Below, one piece after another: positions 51,763 through 60,719 of a DNA stretch of 64,000 bases; the stretch's first letter is position 1, and every line of letters begins with the position of its first letter. The stretch comes from Paenibacillus sp. 32352. GTDB lineage: Bacteria > Bacillota > Bacilli > Paenibacillales > NBRC-103111. Location: assembly GCF_002042965.1 (NCBI RefSeq), contig NZ_MZNT01000012.1, forward strand, positions 1 through 64,000, in the 5' to 3' direction. The notes beneath the pieces were generated by a model that was given only the letters and a program-made list of their open reading frames with translations, ran no database searches and was not told where the DNA came from. The position numbers and the translations under genes are program-made.

Positions 51763-51872
51763 GTCGACCTTACAAGAATTATTCCTATTCCCTATGGAAT
51801 AGCGGATCACAGTGAATAGTACGAACTACCACCACACTAAATAACTATAAAGTTAACATATGAACTATAAGG

Positions 51873-51914
51873 TTGACAAAAAGAAAGGCAACACCTATTA
51901 TATTAACATAATAG
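51873..51914 (+). promoter_or_regulatory. Promoter B of the ArsR-linked regulon
   Basis: TTGACA (51873-51878), 17-bp spacer, TATTAT (51896-51901) running into TATTATATTAACATAATAG. Apart from one A it is the same extended element as promoter A. It drives GH2 and GH43. Confidence 0.65.
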
Positions 51915-51960
51915 TAATTATATTAATTATTATATTAATCATTTAAAAAGGAGTGCAGAC

Positions 51961-53727
51961 ATGAATCAAGAGATCCAAAGACTGGAGTACCCTCGTCCGC
52001 AGCTTGTAAGGGAGAAATGGCTTAACCTGAATGGAACCTGGGATTTTGAATTCGATGATCAACGTATAGGAGATGAACAGCAATGGGGTTCGGTCACGAG
52101 AGAATTTACGAAAGAAATTCAGGTTCCTTTTGCTTACCAGAGCCATTTAAGCGGAATTGGAGAGACGGGTTTTCACGATCTGGTGTGGTATAAGCGCAGT
52201 TTCACCATTCCCGAGGATTGGACCGGCAGCAGGATCATTCTTCACTTCGGTGCAGTAGATTATGCGGCAACGGTGTGGGTGAATGGCAAAGTAGTTGCCT
52301 TTCATGAAGGGGGACATACGCCATTCCATGCAGACATAACAGCCGCACTGAAACAAGATGAGAATATCATTGTCGTTCGTGTTGAGGATTTCAGCCGTGA
52401 TGTCACCCTTCCGCGCGGAAAGCAATATTGGAAGGATCATTCAGCTTCTATCTTCTATACACGGACGACCGGCATATGGCAGACCGTTTGGCTAGAGCCA
52501 GTCAACCCGCTGCACATTAAGAAGATTAAATTCAAGCCGGATATTGATAAGAACGAAATTCAAATCCGGACTTTCTTGAATCAGGCTCCAGTGGTCGATA
52601 AGGTAGAAGCTCGCATCGATATTCGATATAAAGATGAATATTTCACCAGCACAACGTTAAGTATTCATCATTCGGAAGAAACAAGGACCGTAGGGCTGCA
52701 CGATTTTAACGATCATGGATTGGGGCGTTGGTGGTCGCCGCATAATCCCAACCTGTACGACGTAACTATAACCTTGTTGGTGAACGGAGAGGTAGTCGAC
52801 TCCATTCAAAGCTATTTCGGCATGCGTAAAATCTCCGTTGAGGCAGGCAAGGTCATGCTGAATAATCGGGTCTATTTCATGCGTCTTGTCCTTGATCAGG
52901 GTTATTTTCCGGAGGGAAACCTAACAGCTCCGAACGACGAAGCATTGAAACGGGATATTGAATTGGCAAAGGAAATGGGATTTAACGGAGCGCGTAAGCA
53001 TCAGAAGATTGAAGACCCCCGCTATCTGTATTGGGCGGATAAATTAGGTTTTCTCGTATGGGGCGAGATGGCTAACGCTTATCAATACTCGGAGGAGTAT
53101 GTTCGAAAGGTCACCTTCGAATGGCAGGAGGCCATTGAACGAGATTACAATCATCCTTCCCTTGTCGTCTGGGTACCCCTTAATGAAAGCTGGGGTGTCC
53201 CGAACATCCTGATCGATAAGCGGCAGCAGCAGCATGCACTGGCAATGTACCACTTAACCAAGTCTCTAGATGATACTAGACTGGTCGTTTCTAATGACGG
53301 CTGGGAACACATGAGAACGGATCTCTTGACCATCCACGACTACGAGTGGAGACGAGAAGAGCTGGAGGAGAAATATGCTACACTGGAAAAAACATTGGGA
53401 ATGAAGCGCACACGTCGTGAGCTGCTGGTTGGCGGCACAGTCTATGAGAACCAGCCGATTCTAGTGACGGAATTTGGTGGTATTGCCTTTAAGAAAAACG
53501 ATCAGGAGGGTTGGGGGTATTCCGGAGCCGAGAATGAAGAGGATTTCTTAAAGAGGCTTACTGATGTAGTCGAGCCGTTATTACAATCCCCGCAGGTCCA
53601 AGGTTTTTGCTACACCCAGCTAACCGATGTAGAACAAGAGATTAACGGGCTGCTGAGCTATGACCGTACTCCCAAATCTTCACTACAAAATATTCGGAAA
53701 ATAATAGGCGGGCGGGTTAAGTATTAA
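51961..53727 (+). CDS. Glycoside hydrolase family 2
   Basis: A 588-residue cytosolic GH2 enzyme, shorter than the one at 39267. The jelly roll has LNLNGTWDFEFDD and DLVWYKRSFTIP; the barrel has GFNGARKHQKIEDPRYLYWA, acid/base Glu409 (WVPLNESWG) and nucleophile Glu504 (ILVTEFGG). This compact form is common among Bacillales beta-galactosidase or beta-glucuronidase-like enzymes; one atypical feature is MRLVLDQGYFPEGNL at the start of the barrel. It is first in an operon with GH43 (33 bases apart). AAAGGAG precedes the ATG. Confidence 0.9.
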   Translation: MNQEIQRLEYPRPQLVREKWLNLNGTWDFEFDDQRIGDEQQWGSVTREFTKEIQVPFAYQSHLSGIGETGFHDLVWYKRSFTIPEDWTGSRIILHFGAVDYAATVWVNGKVVAFHEGGHTPFHADITAALKQDENIIVVRVEDFSRDVTLPRGKQYWKDHSASIFYTRTTGIWQTVWLEPVNPLHIKKIKFKPDIDKNEIQIRTFLNQAPVVDKVEARIDIRYKDEYFTSTTLSIHHSEETRTVGLHDFNDHGLGRWWSPHNPNLYDVTITLLVNGEVVDSIQSYFGMRKISVEAGKVMLNNRVYFMRLVLDQGYFPEGNLTAPNDEALKRDIELAKEMGFNGARKHQKIEDPRYLYWADKLGFLVWGEMANAYQYSEEYVRKVTFEWQEAIERDYNHPSLVVWVPLNESWGVPNILIDKRQQQHALAMYHLTKSLDDTRLVVSNDGWEHMRTDLLTIHDYEWRREELEEKYATLEKTLGMKRTRRELLVGGTVYENQPILVTEFGGIAFKKNDQEGWGYSGAENEEDFLKRLTDVVEPLLQSPQVQGFCYTQLTDVEQEINGLLSYDRTPKSSLQNIRKIIGGRVKY

Positions 53728-53759
53728 TCGCCGAAGTCAAGGCGGGAAGGAGATTCAGC

Positions 53760-54713
53760 ATGTCTAGAACCTTCAATCCGTTGCTGCTGCAGGGGGCGGA
53801 TCCTTGGCTTTATCAGCACGAGGGACGTTATTATTTTATGGTGACCCGGGGGAATAGGCTAGATCTGTGGGAATCGACTACGATATCCGGCATATCGGAA
53901 GCAGCCCCGGTCACGATCTGGACGCCGCCTGAGCAGGGAGCTAATTGCCAACACATATGGGCTCCGGAAATCCATTTTATTCGTGGAAAATGGTACATCT
54001 ATTACACGGCTAATGACGGCAAAGTAGGGAAGGCGGGCGATGCGTGCCGCCGGATCTTCGTTCTCGAGAACTCTTCTCCCGACCCTATGAAGGGTACGTG
54101 GACCGATAAAGGCCAGCTTGACACGGCTTATCCCGGGCTGGACGGAACCGTTCTGGAGCATAGGGGGGAATTGTATTTTATCTACTCCGGCTATGGCTGT
54201 TATCCGGATTACGGGTCGGCGATTTATATCGTGAAGATGAGCAATCCTTGGACGCTGGTAGAAGATAACGTGCTGCTTTCTGCCCCGACAGAGCCATGGG
54301 AGAAACAGGGCGGCATGGCCATCAATGAAGGGCCGGTCATACTGCGTAAGGGCGATAAGCTTTACCTTCTATTTTCGGCAAGCGCCTGCTGGTCGGACGA
54401 TTATTGTCTCGGGATGCTTACGGCATCAGCATCAGCTGATTTGATGAGGCCGGAAAGCTGGATCAAATCGCCGAGCCCTGTATTTGCCAAAAGTGTGGAA
54501 AACGGTGTGTTCGGCCCAGGTCACAACAGCTTCACGAAATCGCCGGACGGCACGGAGGATTGGATAATATACCATGCGATCGATATTTCGGGCGGCGGAG
54601 CACAGCGCAGAAGTACGCGAGCACAAAGGTTTACCTGGGATGGGAACGGAATCCCTGACTTTGGGGTGCCGGTTTCGACAGATACGGAGCTTATCGTGCC
54701 GTCCGGTGAATAG
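53760..54713 (+). CDS. Glycoside hydrolase family 43
   Basis: A 317-residue five-bladed beta-propeller enzyme. The three catalytic acids are visible: Asp14 (GADPWLY, base), Asp128 (GLDGTV, pKa modulator) and Glu190 (NEGPV, acid). WAPEIHFIRGKWYIYYTA and FGPGHNSFTKSPDG are family signatures. GH43 members remove arabinose or xylose from plant polysaccharides. No signal peptide is present, so it acts on imported oligosaccharides. It is co-transcribed with GH2 under the ArsR-linked promoter B. GGAAGGAG precedes the ATG. Confidence 0.92.
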   Translation: MSRTFNPLLLQGADPWLYQHEGRYYFMVTRGNRLDLWESTTISGISEAAPVTIWTPPEQGANCQHIWAPEIHFIRGKWYIYYTANDGKVGKAGDACRRIFVLENSSPDPMKGTWTDKGQLDTAYPGLDGTVLEHRGELYFIYSGYGCYPDYGSAIYIVKMSNPWTLVEDNVLLSAPTEPWEKQGGMAINEGPVILRKGDKLYLLFSASACWSDDYCLGMLTASASADLMRPESWIKSPSPVFAKSVENGVFGPGHNSFTKSPDGTEDWIIYHAIDISGGGAQRRSTRAQRFTWDGNGIPDFGVPVSTDTELIVPSGE

Positions 54714-54819
54714 GTTTGATTGACCGACCGAAAAACATGGCTTGCCAGCGACTTATGGTAATAGTCAAGCCCCATGACATCTCTTTTGAAGCGGGAGACA
54801 TGAGCCAATCGTTGTCGAT

Positions 54820-54874
54820 TTGACTGAAAAGGAAAATTAATGTATTCTTATTTTGACATTACAGTAGGTCAAAA
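54820..54874 (+). promoter_or_regulatory. Promoter and operator of the TetR-map operon
   Basis: TTGACT (54820-54825), 17-bp spacer, TATTCT (54843-54848), then TTTTGAC-N10-GTCAAAA (54851-54874) with perfect 7-bp arms over the start of transcription. Predicted autoregulatory site of the TetR protein. Confidence 0.65.
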
Positions 54875-54893
54875 AAAGGAGGACTTTCCGATC

Positions 54894-55496
54894 ATGTCTC
54901 CCCGAACGAAGGAACAGAACGAAGAGATTCGTGCGCTTCGGATCCAGCAAATGCTGCAGGCCGCCGCGCAGGTATATATTGATAAAGGAATCACTATGGA
55001 GATGCGCGATGTCGCGGCCCAGGCCTCGCTCGGTTACGGAACAGTTTATCATTATTACAAAAATAAATACGAATTGTTTGATGAATTGCTGTGGTGCGCT
55101 TTCGAAAAAGCGAAATCGGTCACGGAAACTGCCTTGAGCGGCGAAGGACCATGGCCTGAACGGCTGCGGAAATATATCGTGCTCATGCTTCGCCAGTGGT
55201 CGGAGAATCTATCGGTGTTCATTCTGTACAAAATGTCGGTGGAAAATTTTCACCAGCTGCCCGGCGGCCGCTATAGGGATCTGTCCGAGCGGTTCCACGA
55301 AGAGCTGTACTTGCCGCTGACGGAGGTATTCCGGGAATACGCCGGCGGGCGAAGCCCGGAAAAAGCGGCCAACATGCTGATTGGCTCGCTTGTCGGCTAT
55401 GCCGGATTGCATATTCATCATCAGCATGAAGAGATGGATATCGACGAGGCAGCGGAAACTTTACTGACTGGAATTTTGCCAGGAGGGAACCGATAA
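54894..55496 (+). CDS. TetR/AcrR-family transcriptional regulator
   Basis: A 200-residue regulator. The helix-turn-helix is at residues ~12-60 (GITMEMRDVAAQASLGYGTV, then YHYYKNKYELFDELL). The C-terminal helices include WPERLRKYIVLMLRQWSENL. AGGAGG lies ten bases before ATG 54894; an earlier in-frame ATG at 54840 would put the operator inside the gene. The methionine aminopeptidase start is one base after its stop, so the two are co-translated. What it senses is unknown; the operator before it supports autorepression. Confidence 0.9.
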   Translation: MSPRTKEQNEEIRALRIQQMLQAAAQVYIDKGITMEMRDVAAQASLGYGTVYHYYKNKYELFDELLWCAFEKAKSVTETALSGEGPWPERLRKYIVLMLRQWSENLSVFILYKMSVENFHQLPGGRYRDLSERFHEELYLPLTEVFREYAGGRSPEKAANMLIGSLVGYAGLHIHHQHEEMDIDEAAETLLTGILPGGNR

Positions 55497-55497
55497 T

Positions 55498-56247
55498 ATG
55501 ATCACTTTGAAATCGGCAGCGGAAATAGAAGAGATGAAAATAGCCGGGCGATTCGTGGCGGTATGCCACAAAAGAGTGGCCGAAATGATTCGCCCGGGCA
55601 TTACGACACAGGAGATTAACGACGAAGTTGAGAGGCTCATCGCAAAAGCCGGGGGGAGAGCGCCCACTTTGGGCTACAATGGCTACCAGTATGCAACATG
55701 CGCTTCCGTGAACGATGTGATCGCACACGGGTTCCCGAACAGCAAGCCGCTTCAGCAGGGAGACATTGTCACCATCGATATCGTTGCGGAGTTGAACGGC
55801 TGGGTTGGCGATTCCGCATGGAGCTACGCGGTTGGCCCCGTCTCGGAGGAAGCCGAGAAGTTGATGCGGGTCGCGAAAGAGTGCATGTACATCGGTATCG
55901 AACGAGCAACCGTTGATAGCCGGATCGGTGATGTTGTCCATGCGATTCAACAACATGCGGAGCAAAACGGTTTTGGTGTTGTGCGCGATTTGCTTGCCCA
56001 TGGAGTGGGTAGAAACATGCATGAGGAGCCTAATTTTCCGCACGTCGGCTTGCCGGGCAAAGGCTTCCGCCTTAAGGAAGGAATGGTTTTTACCATTGAG
56101 CCGATGTTGAACGCGGGAACGTATCGCATGACGATCGACGATGATGGTTGGACCGCGCGAACCGCTGACGGAAGGCTATCCGCTCAGTACGAGCATACAA
56201 TTGCCATTACGAAAGAGGGACCTGTCATTTTAACTGCGCAGGAATAA
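55498..56247 (+). CDS. map: Methionine aminopeptidase type I
   Basis: A 249-residue dimetal peptidase of normal type I length. The ligands are in place: DIVTIDIVAELNGWVGDSAW (two Asp), LLAHGVGRNMHEEP (His), FTIEPML (Glu) and YEHTIAIT (Glu). It removes initiator Met from new proteins. Most Firmicutes keep the housekeeping copy in the ribosomal protein operon, so this copy beside a TetR gene is probably the accessory, YflG-like enzyme. No Zn-finger or SH3 extension is present. Confidence 0.92.
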   Translation: MITLKSAAEIEEMKIAGRFVAVCHKRVAEMIRPGITTQEINDEVERLIAKAGGRAPTLGYNGYQYATCASVNDVIAHGFPNSKPLQQGDIVTIDIVAELNGWVGDSAWSYAVGPVSEEAEKLMRVAKECMYIGIERATVDSRIGDVVHAIQQHAEQNGFGVVRDLLAHGVGRNMHEEPNFPHVGLPGKGFRLKEGMVFTIEPMLNAGTYRMTIDDDGWTARTADGRLSAQYEHTIAITKEGPVILTAQE

Positions 56248-56264
56248 GTCTTTAAAAAAATGTT

Positions 56265-56374
56265 TTGACAAATTAAAAAATGCATGTTACTTTATTACCT
56301 AGTAATTCCATAGGAAATATAGTACTTGACTACCGGACAACCGGAAACTTGCTGCGGCTTGTTTCCGGTTTTTT
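56265..56374 (+). promoter_or_regulatory. Promoter and attenuator-like leader of the first monooxygenase gene
   Basis: TTGACA (56265-56270) starts an AT-rich promoter. TTCCATAGGAA (56306-56316) is a palindrome of the kind bound by Rrf2/CymR-type sulfur regulators, tentatively. A terminator ACCGGAAAC / GTTTCCGGT (56340-56348 with 56361-56369) and T6 follow before the gene. CCGG at 56333 can pair with CCGG at 56341, which would compete with the terminator. Confidence 0.55.
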
Positions 56375-56417
56375 CTATTATCCGGAGAAAAAATCGTTTG
56401 AATGGAGCGTGTGTAGC

Positions 56418-57791
56418 TTGAGTTCAGGGAAAAAAAACGTGCATCTCAACGTGTTTGTTCGTATTGCAGGCCACCATGCCGGCGGCTGGAAGCATCCGGA
56501 CGCAGAGCCTCAGAGGGATCTTGATATTGACAAGTATGTGGAATTGGCCCAACTCGCGGAACGCGGACTCCTCGACTCCTTGTTCACGGCAGACAATTAT
56601 TCGGGCACGGGTCGCAGGCTAGAGCCTTTCACGTTGCTCTCAGCTCTGGCGGCCGTCACGAAACACATCGGTCTGATCGGCACGGTAAGTACCACTTACA
56701 ATGATCCGTTTCATGTAGCTAGGAAGTTCGCTTCGCTTGATTTTTTAAGTAAAGGGAGGGCAGGCTGGAACATTGTAACAGGGCATTCGCCAGCGGACGG
56801 GGACAACATCACGAAGTGGGATGGGTATCCGGAGACGGAAAAGCGGTATGACATCGGAGATGAGTTCGTCGAAGTTACTAAGCAATTATGGGACAGCTGG
56901 GATGAGGAGGGAATTCAGATTCACGACGAGCATGAGCTTAGAGTGGACCGGGATCATATTCACGAAATCGATTTTCAGGGCAACTATTACCATATCAAGG
57001 GCCCTTTAAACATCCCACGCCCGCCGCAAGGCTATCCTGTATTGGTACAAGCCGGTTCCTCCGAGAAAGGCAAGGAACTAGCAGCGAAGCATGGTGAAGT
57101 CATCTTTACCGCACAACAGACGCTCGGGGCGGCACAGGAGTTTTATACCGATGTAAAATCGAGGCTGTCCAAATATGGAAGGAGTCCTGACGAGCTGGTG
57201 ATCATGCCGGGACTTGGTGCTATTGTCGGTGAAACGGAAGCGGAGGCTAGAGAGCTCGAAGAGGAGCTATTTTCCCTGCTCAATCAAGAGCAAGCTCTAA
57301 AGCAGGCTTCACGGTTCTTCGCCGTGGATTTGTCGGAGTATTCGCTGGATGATCCGGTGCCGATTGATAAGATCAAGCCCGAAGACCCGCGCAAGCAGGG
57401 CGGGATCACCAGCCGCCGGGAGGTAGTGCTTGACGCAGTGCGCCGGGAGAAGACGACCATCCGGCAATTTATCAACCGCAGCGCGGGCGGACACGGTCAT
57501 ATTACCTTTACAGGCTCCTATATTCAAGTAGCTGATTTCATCGAGAAATGGCTGCGGGAAGGGGGAGCGGACGGCTTTAACTTGCTGCCGCAGGTGGTTC
57601 CGAACAATTTGGAGACATTCATCAACAAGGTCATCCCAGAGCTGCAGAACCGGGGGATTTACCGGACGGCTTACGAAGGGACTACCCTTCGCGATCATCT
57701 TGGACTTGCGCGACCGGCTAACAGGAATAGAGAGCTGTGGACAGCCAGTCGGCAATCTTCGAAAAGCACCTATTCCGATGCAGCCCATTAA
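56418..57791 (+). CDS. FMN-dependent monooxygenase, NtaA/SnaA/DszA type
   Basis: A 457-residue bacterial luciferase-like flavin monooxygenase. It begins VHLNVFVRIAGHHAGGWKHP and contains LAERGLLDSLFTADNY, GTVSTTYNDPFHVARKFASL, AGWNIVTGHS and the long C-terminal PLNIPRPPQGYPVLVQAGSS that marks this family. Relatives use reduced FMN and oxygen to cleave C-S or C-N bonds in sulfones or chelators. An FMN reductase partner is not in the window. TTG 56418 has GGAG ten bases upstream; the longer in-frame extension to 56280 runs through the attenuator and is rejected. Confidence 0.9.
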   Translation: MSSGKKNVHLNVFVRIAGHHAGGWKHPDAEPQRDLDIDKYVELAQLAERGLLDSLFTADNYSGTGRRLEPFTLLSALAAVTKHIGLIGTVSTTYNDPFHVARKFASLDFLSKGRAGWNIVTGHSPADGDNITKWDGYPETEKRYDIGDEFVEVTKQLWDSWDEEGIQIHDEHELRVDRDHIHEIDFQGNYYHIKGPLNIPRPPQGYPVLVQAGSSEKGKELAAKHGEVIFTAQQTLGAAQEFYTDVKSRLSKYGRSPDELVIMPGLGAIVGETEAEARELEEELFSLLNQEQALKQASRFFAVDLSEYSLDDPVPIDKIKPEDPRKQGGITSRREVVLDAVRREKTTIRQFINRSAGGHGHITFTGSYIQVADFIEKWLREGGADGFNLLPQVVPNNLETFINKVIPELQNRGIYRTAYEGTTLRDHLGLARPANRNRELWTASRQSSKSTYSDAAH

Positions 57792-57821
57792 TCAAGAATC
57801 CTATGCGAGGTGATGTATACA

Positions 57822-59186
57822 ATGTCGAAGCCCAATAAAAAAGCGCATTTTAATGTATTCATACGCGGTACCGGACATCATGCTGCAGCTTCGAGACATC
57901 CGTCGGTCAATCCGGATGGCGGGCTTGATTTGGAGCATTTTGCTAACCAGGCGCGCATTGCTGAGAGAGGCTTGCTGGACGCTCTGTTCGTTGCTGACGG
58001 TTATTCTGGCGTTTCTCGGCGGCTCGAGCCTTTCACGTTGTTCTCGGCCCTCGCCCCGCTAACCAAGCATCTTGGTTTCATTGCAACGGTTGGAACGACG
58101 TATAACGATCCCTACCATGTTGCCCGGCAATTCGCTTCCTTGGACCATATCAGCAAGGGACGAGCGGCATGGAACATCGTTACGACAGCACAATCTGCAG
58201 CACATAATTTCGGACGAGGCGAGCATCCCCATGTGGATGAGCGGTACAGAGTGGGCGAGGAATTCGTCGATGTCGTCAAGCAGCTCTGGGACAGCTGGGA
58301 GGAGGATGCCCTCGTTTACGATAAAACCTCAGACCAGCGGCTGGACTCAAGCAAGGTGCACCACATTAACTTTACCGGCAATTACTATAAAGTCAAAGGC
58401 CCACTGAATATTCCGCGTCCGCCGCAAGGCTACCCGGTACTTGTTCAGGCCGGTTCCTCCGAAGGGGGCAAAGAGCTGGCGGCGAGAACGGCGGATGCCA
58501 TCTTCACTGCCCAGCAAACATTAGCTGCTGCGCAAGAGTTTTATCGGGATGTAAAGGGCAGATTGGCCAAATTCGGCAGGACGCCGGATCAACTGCTTAT
58601 TTTGCCTGGTCTATGCCCGATCATTGGGGATACGGAAGCGGAGGCTAGAGAGCTCGAGGAGGAGTTGTTTTCACTTCTCCATTTAGAACGATCGCTCAGC
58701 AATTTGTCCCGTTATTTCACCGTCAATCTGGCTGATTATCCGCTGGATGCGCCGGTGCCACTCGATAAGCTAAGGCCGGCAGAGGAGTTTCGTACAGGGA
58801 TTACGTCACGCCGGGACGTCATTATCGATGCTGCATTCAGAGAGAAGTTCACGATCAAACAATTTGTGAGCCGAAGCGCCGGAGGACACGGTCATATTAC
58901 GTTTACGGGGTCCGTTCTCCAGGTAGCCGATTTCATCGAGCAATGGATCCGGGAGGGAGGCTCGGACGGCTTCAACATTCTCCCGCCGATCTTCCCTAAG
59001 GGGCTGGAGGATTTTGTTGACAAGGTTATCCCTGAACTGCAAAATCGCGGGTTGTTCCGTACGGAATATGAGGGAACAACCCTGCGTGAAAATTATGGTT
59101 TAGCCCGTCCTGAGAATCAGCATAGAAAAGTATGGGCTGCTAACGGACAAAGCCTCGCGGCATCGGGAGAGGCGAGTTGGGCATAG
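57822..59186 (+). CDS. FMN-dependent monooxygenase, NtaA/SnaA/DszA type (second copy)
   Basis: A 454-residue paralogue of the gene before it, with the same block order (AHFNVFIRGTGHHAAASRHP, GTTYNDPYHVARQFASLDHI, AAWNIVTTAQS, LNIPRPPQGYPVLVQAGSSE) and very similar DNA in several stretches, so it arose by tandem duplication. The variable loops (FGRGEHPHVDERYRVG in place of WDGYPETEKRYDIG) suggest a different substrate. GAGGTGA lies nine bases before ATG 57822. It is co-transcribed with the upstream copy, as only 30 bases separate them. Confidence 0.9.
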   Translation: MSKPNKKAHFNVFIRGTGHHAAASRHPSVNPDGGLDLEHFANQARIAERGLLDALFVADGYSGVSRRLEPFTLFSALAPLTKHLGFIATVGTTYNDPYHVARQFASLDHISKGRAAWNIVTTAQSAAHNFGRGEHPHVDERYRVGEEFVDVVKQLWDSWEEDALVYDKTSDQRLDSSKVHHINFTGNYYKVKGPLNIPRPPQGYPVLVQAGSSEGGKELAARTADAIFTAQQTLAAAQEFYRDVKGRLAKFGRTPDQLLILPGLCPIIGDTEAEARELEEELFSLLHLERSLSNLSRYFTVNLADYPLDAPVPLDKLRPAEEFRTGITSRRDVIIDAAFREKFTIKQFVSRSAGGHGHITFTGSVLQVADFIEQWIREGGSDGFNILPPIFPKGLEDFVDKVIPELQNRGLFRTEYEGTTLRENYGLARPENQHRKVWAANGQSLAASGEASWA

Positions 59187-59236
59187 CGGAATGCTATAAT
59201 CGAATGGAAGAATATTGACGATATGGATTATTATTG

Positions 59237-59381
59237 TTGACAGTATGAAAGCAGCATACTATACTGCACATAAACATAGTTAGTACATCGGAATACTTTA
59301 ATTTATTTCGAAGGTCTACCGGAAAGCTGGAGACTCCTTTTTGATTCGGATGCGTGCCGAATAGAATAGGGGTCTTTTTTT
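59237..59381 (+). promoter_or_regulatory. Strong promoter and attenuator-like leader of ssuD
   Basis: TTGACA (59237-59242), exactly 17 bp, TATACT (59260-59265). The leader ends in a two-part terminator: AGACTCC / GGGGTCT (59331-59337 with 59369-59375) around ATTCGG / CCGAAT, then T7. GTCTACC (59314-59320) can pair instead with GGAGAC (59329-59334), which would break the terminator. CTACCGGA is shared with the leader at 56330. Confidence 0.6.
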
Positions 59382-59494
59382 CTGTAATAGAATGGGTAGA
59401 TGATAGGACTCCCAGCAAAGTAACGTAATCGGTCTCAAAGCAAAGGCGGCACTTGCGGGATCATCCTATGAATTAACAAGGGGGCGAGATTGCA

Positions 59495-60691
59495 TTGAGA
59501 TGGCAGCAACCGATCGAGCCGGAGTTCGGCTGGTATATGCCGACAAGAGGAGACGGACCTTATATTGGCGTCAAGCCGGAACGGGTCGTGGACACGGCGT
59601 ACATGATCCGGGTAGCCCAAGCAGTGGAGAATGCGGGGTATACGTTCGCGCTCATTCCGACAGGAGGCGCCTGCACGGATGCCTGGGTGATGGGAGCTAC
59701 ATTAGCGGCCCATACGAAAATATTCAAGCCGCTGATTGCGATGCGCCCCGGTTTGATTGCACCGGCGCTTGCGGCACGAATGGGGGCATCATTGGATGAA
59801 GTCACTGGTGGACGCGCTCTGTTCAACATTGTGACCGGCAGTTCGGCTGAAGATATGAAGGCCATGGGCGATATGCTGGCTTATGACAAGGAAGCACGGT
59901 ATGAGAGAACTACGGAGTATATCAAGATTGTCCGTCAGCTTTGGATCAATTCCCAGGGGGTCCGAGGCAATCAGCTGCTTGCTAATCACAGCGGGGAAAA
60001 GGAGATTGAATTGCTGGATTACTCCGGCAAATATTTCTCCCTTGAAGGCGGAGTAAGCTATCCGTCACCGGTGCAGCGGCCCCATCCGCCATTTTATTTT
60101 GGCGGCAGCTCGGCGGCGGCCAAACGCTTGGCGGCGGAAATCGCCGATGTGTACCTGATGTGGGCGGAACCAGTAGATTGGATCCGAGAACAAATCGAGG
60201 AGGTGGAGTATCACCGCTTGCGCTTGAAGGCGGAGCAGGGTATCGACCGGACGATCCGCTACGGAATTCGCGCCCAAGTCTTCGTTCGCGATACCGAGGA
60301 GGAGGCTTGGGAGGCTGCAAGGGAAATCATCAGCAAGGTCGATCCCGTCACCTTGCGTGAAACGGAAACGCGATTCCAGCATGCTGAATCAGAGGGCCAG
60401 CAGCGGCAAAACCGGGTCCGCCAGCTCGCTGCGAATAACGATTACGTGATCGGTCCCAATTTCTGGGCGGGGCTTTCGTCCATACGCGGTGGGGGAGCGA
60501 TGGCCTTTGTAGGAACCCCTGATCAAGTTGCTGACAGATTCATCGAATTTATCGATATCGGAGTTTCTTCCTTTATCTTATCCGGTTATCCCAATTTGGA
60601 AGAGTCATCCCGATCGGGTGCTGTTATTCAAGCCGTAAGGAGCAAGCTGAAGGAAAGAACAGGGTCCGGACACCGGAGCTCTGCATCATAA
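59495..60691 (+). CDS. ssuD: Alkanesulfonate monooxygenase-like (SsuD family)
   Basis: A 398-residue FMNH2-dependent monooxygenase. It begins EFGWYMPTRGDGPYIG and has the SsuD-like blocks AQAVENAGYTFALIPTGGAC, KPLIAMRPGLIAPALAARMG, RALFNIVTGSS and PPFYFGGSSAAAKRLAAE. SsuD releases sulfite from alkanesulfonates to feed cysteine synthesis. The match is good, but close relatives act on other sulfonates or on dimethyl sulfone. TTG 59495 follows GGGGGCGA. It stands with two DszA-type enzymes and a reductase; no ssuABC transporter is in this window. Confidence 0.82.
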   Translation: MRWQQPIEPEFGWYMPTRGDGPYIGVKPERVVDTAYMIRVAQAVENAGYTFALIPTGGACTDAWVMGATLAAHTKIFKPLIAMRPGLIAPALAARMGASLDEVTGGRALFNIVTGSSAEDMKAMGDMLAYDKEARYERTTEYIKIVRQLWINSQGVRGNQLLANHSGEKEIELLDYSGKYFSLEGGVSYPSPVQRPHPPFYFGGSSAAAKRLAAEIADVYLMWAEPVDWIREQIEEVEYHRLRLKAEQGIDRTIRYGIRAQVFVRDTEEEAWEAAREIISKVDPVTLRETETRFQHAESEGQQRQNRVRQLAANNDYVIGPNFWAGLSSIRGGGAMAFVGTPDQVADRFIEFIDIGVSSFILSGYPNLEESSRSGAVIQAVRSKLKERTGSGHRSSAS

Positions 60692-60719
60692 TTTTTCTAA
60701 CTATGAGGAGCGATTCGAG

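Noticed and set aside
56280-56417. 46-residue N-terminal extension of the first monooxygenase
   Set aside because: It would translate through the promoter palindrome and the T-run terminator and lacks a ribosome site; the family starts at the VHLNVF region.
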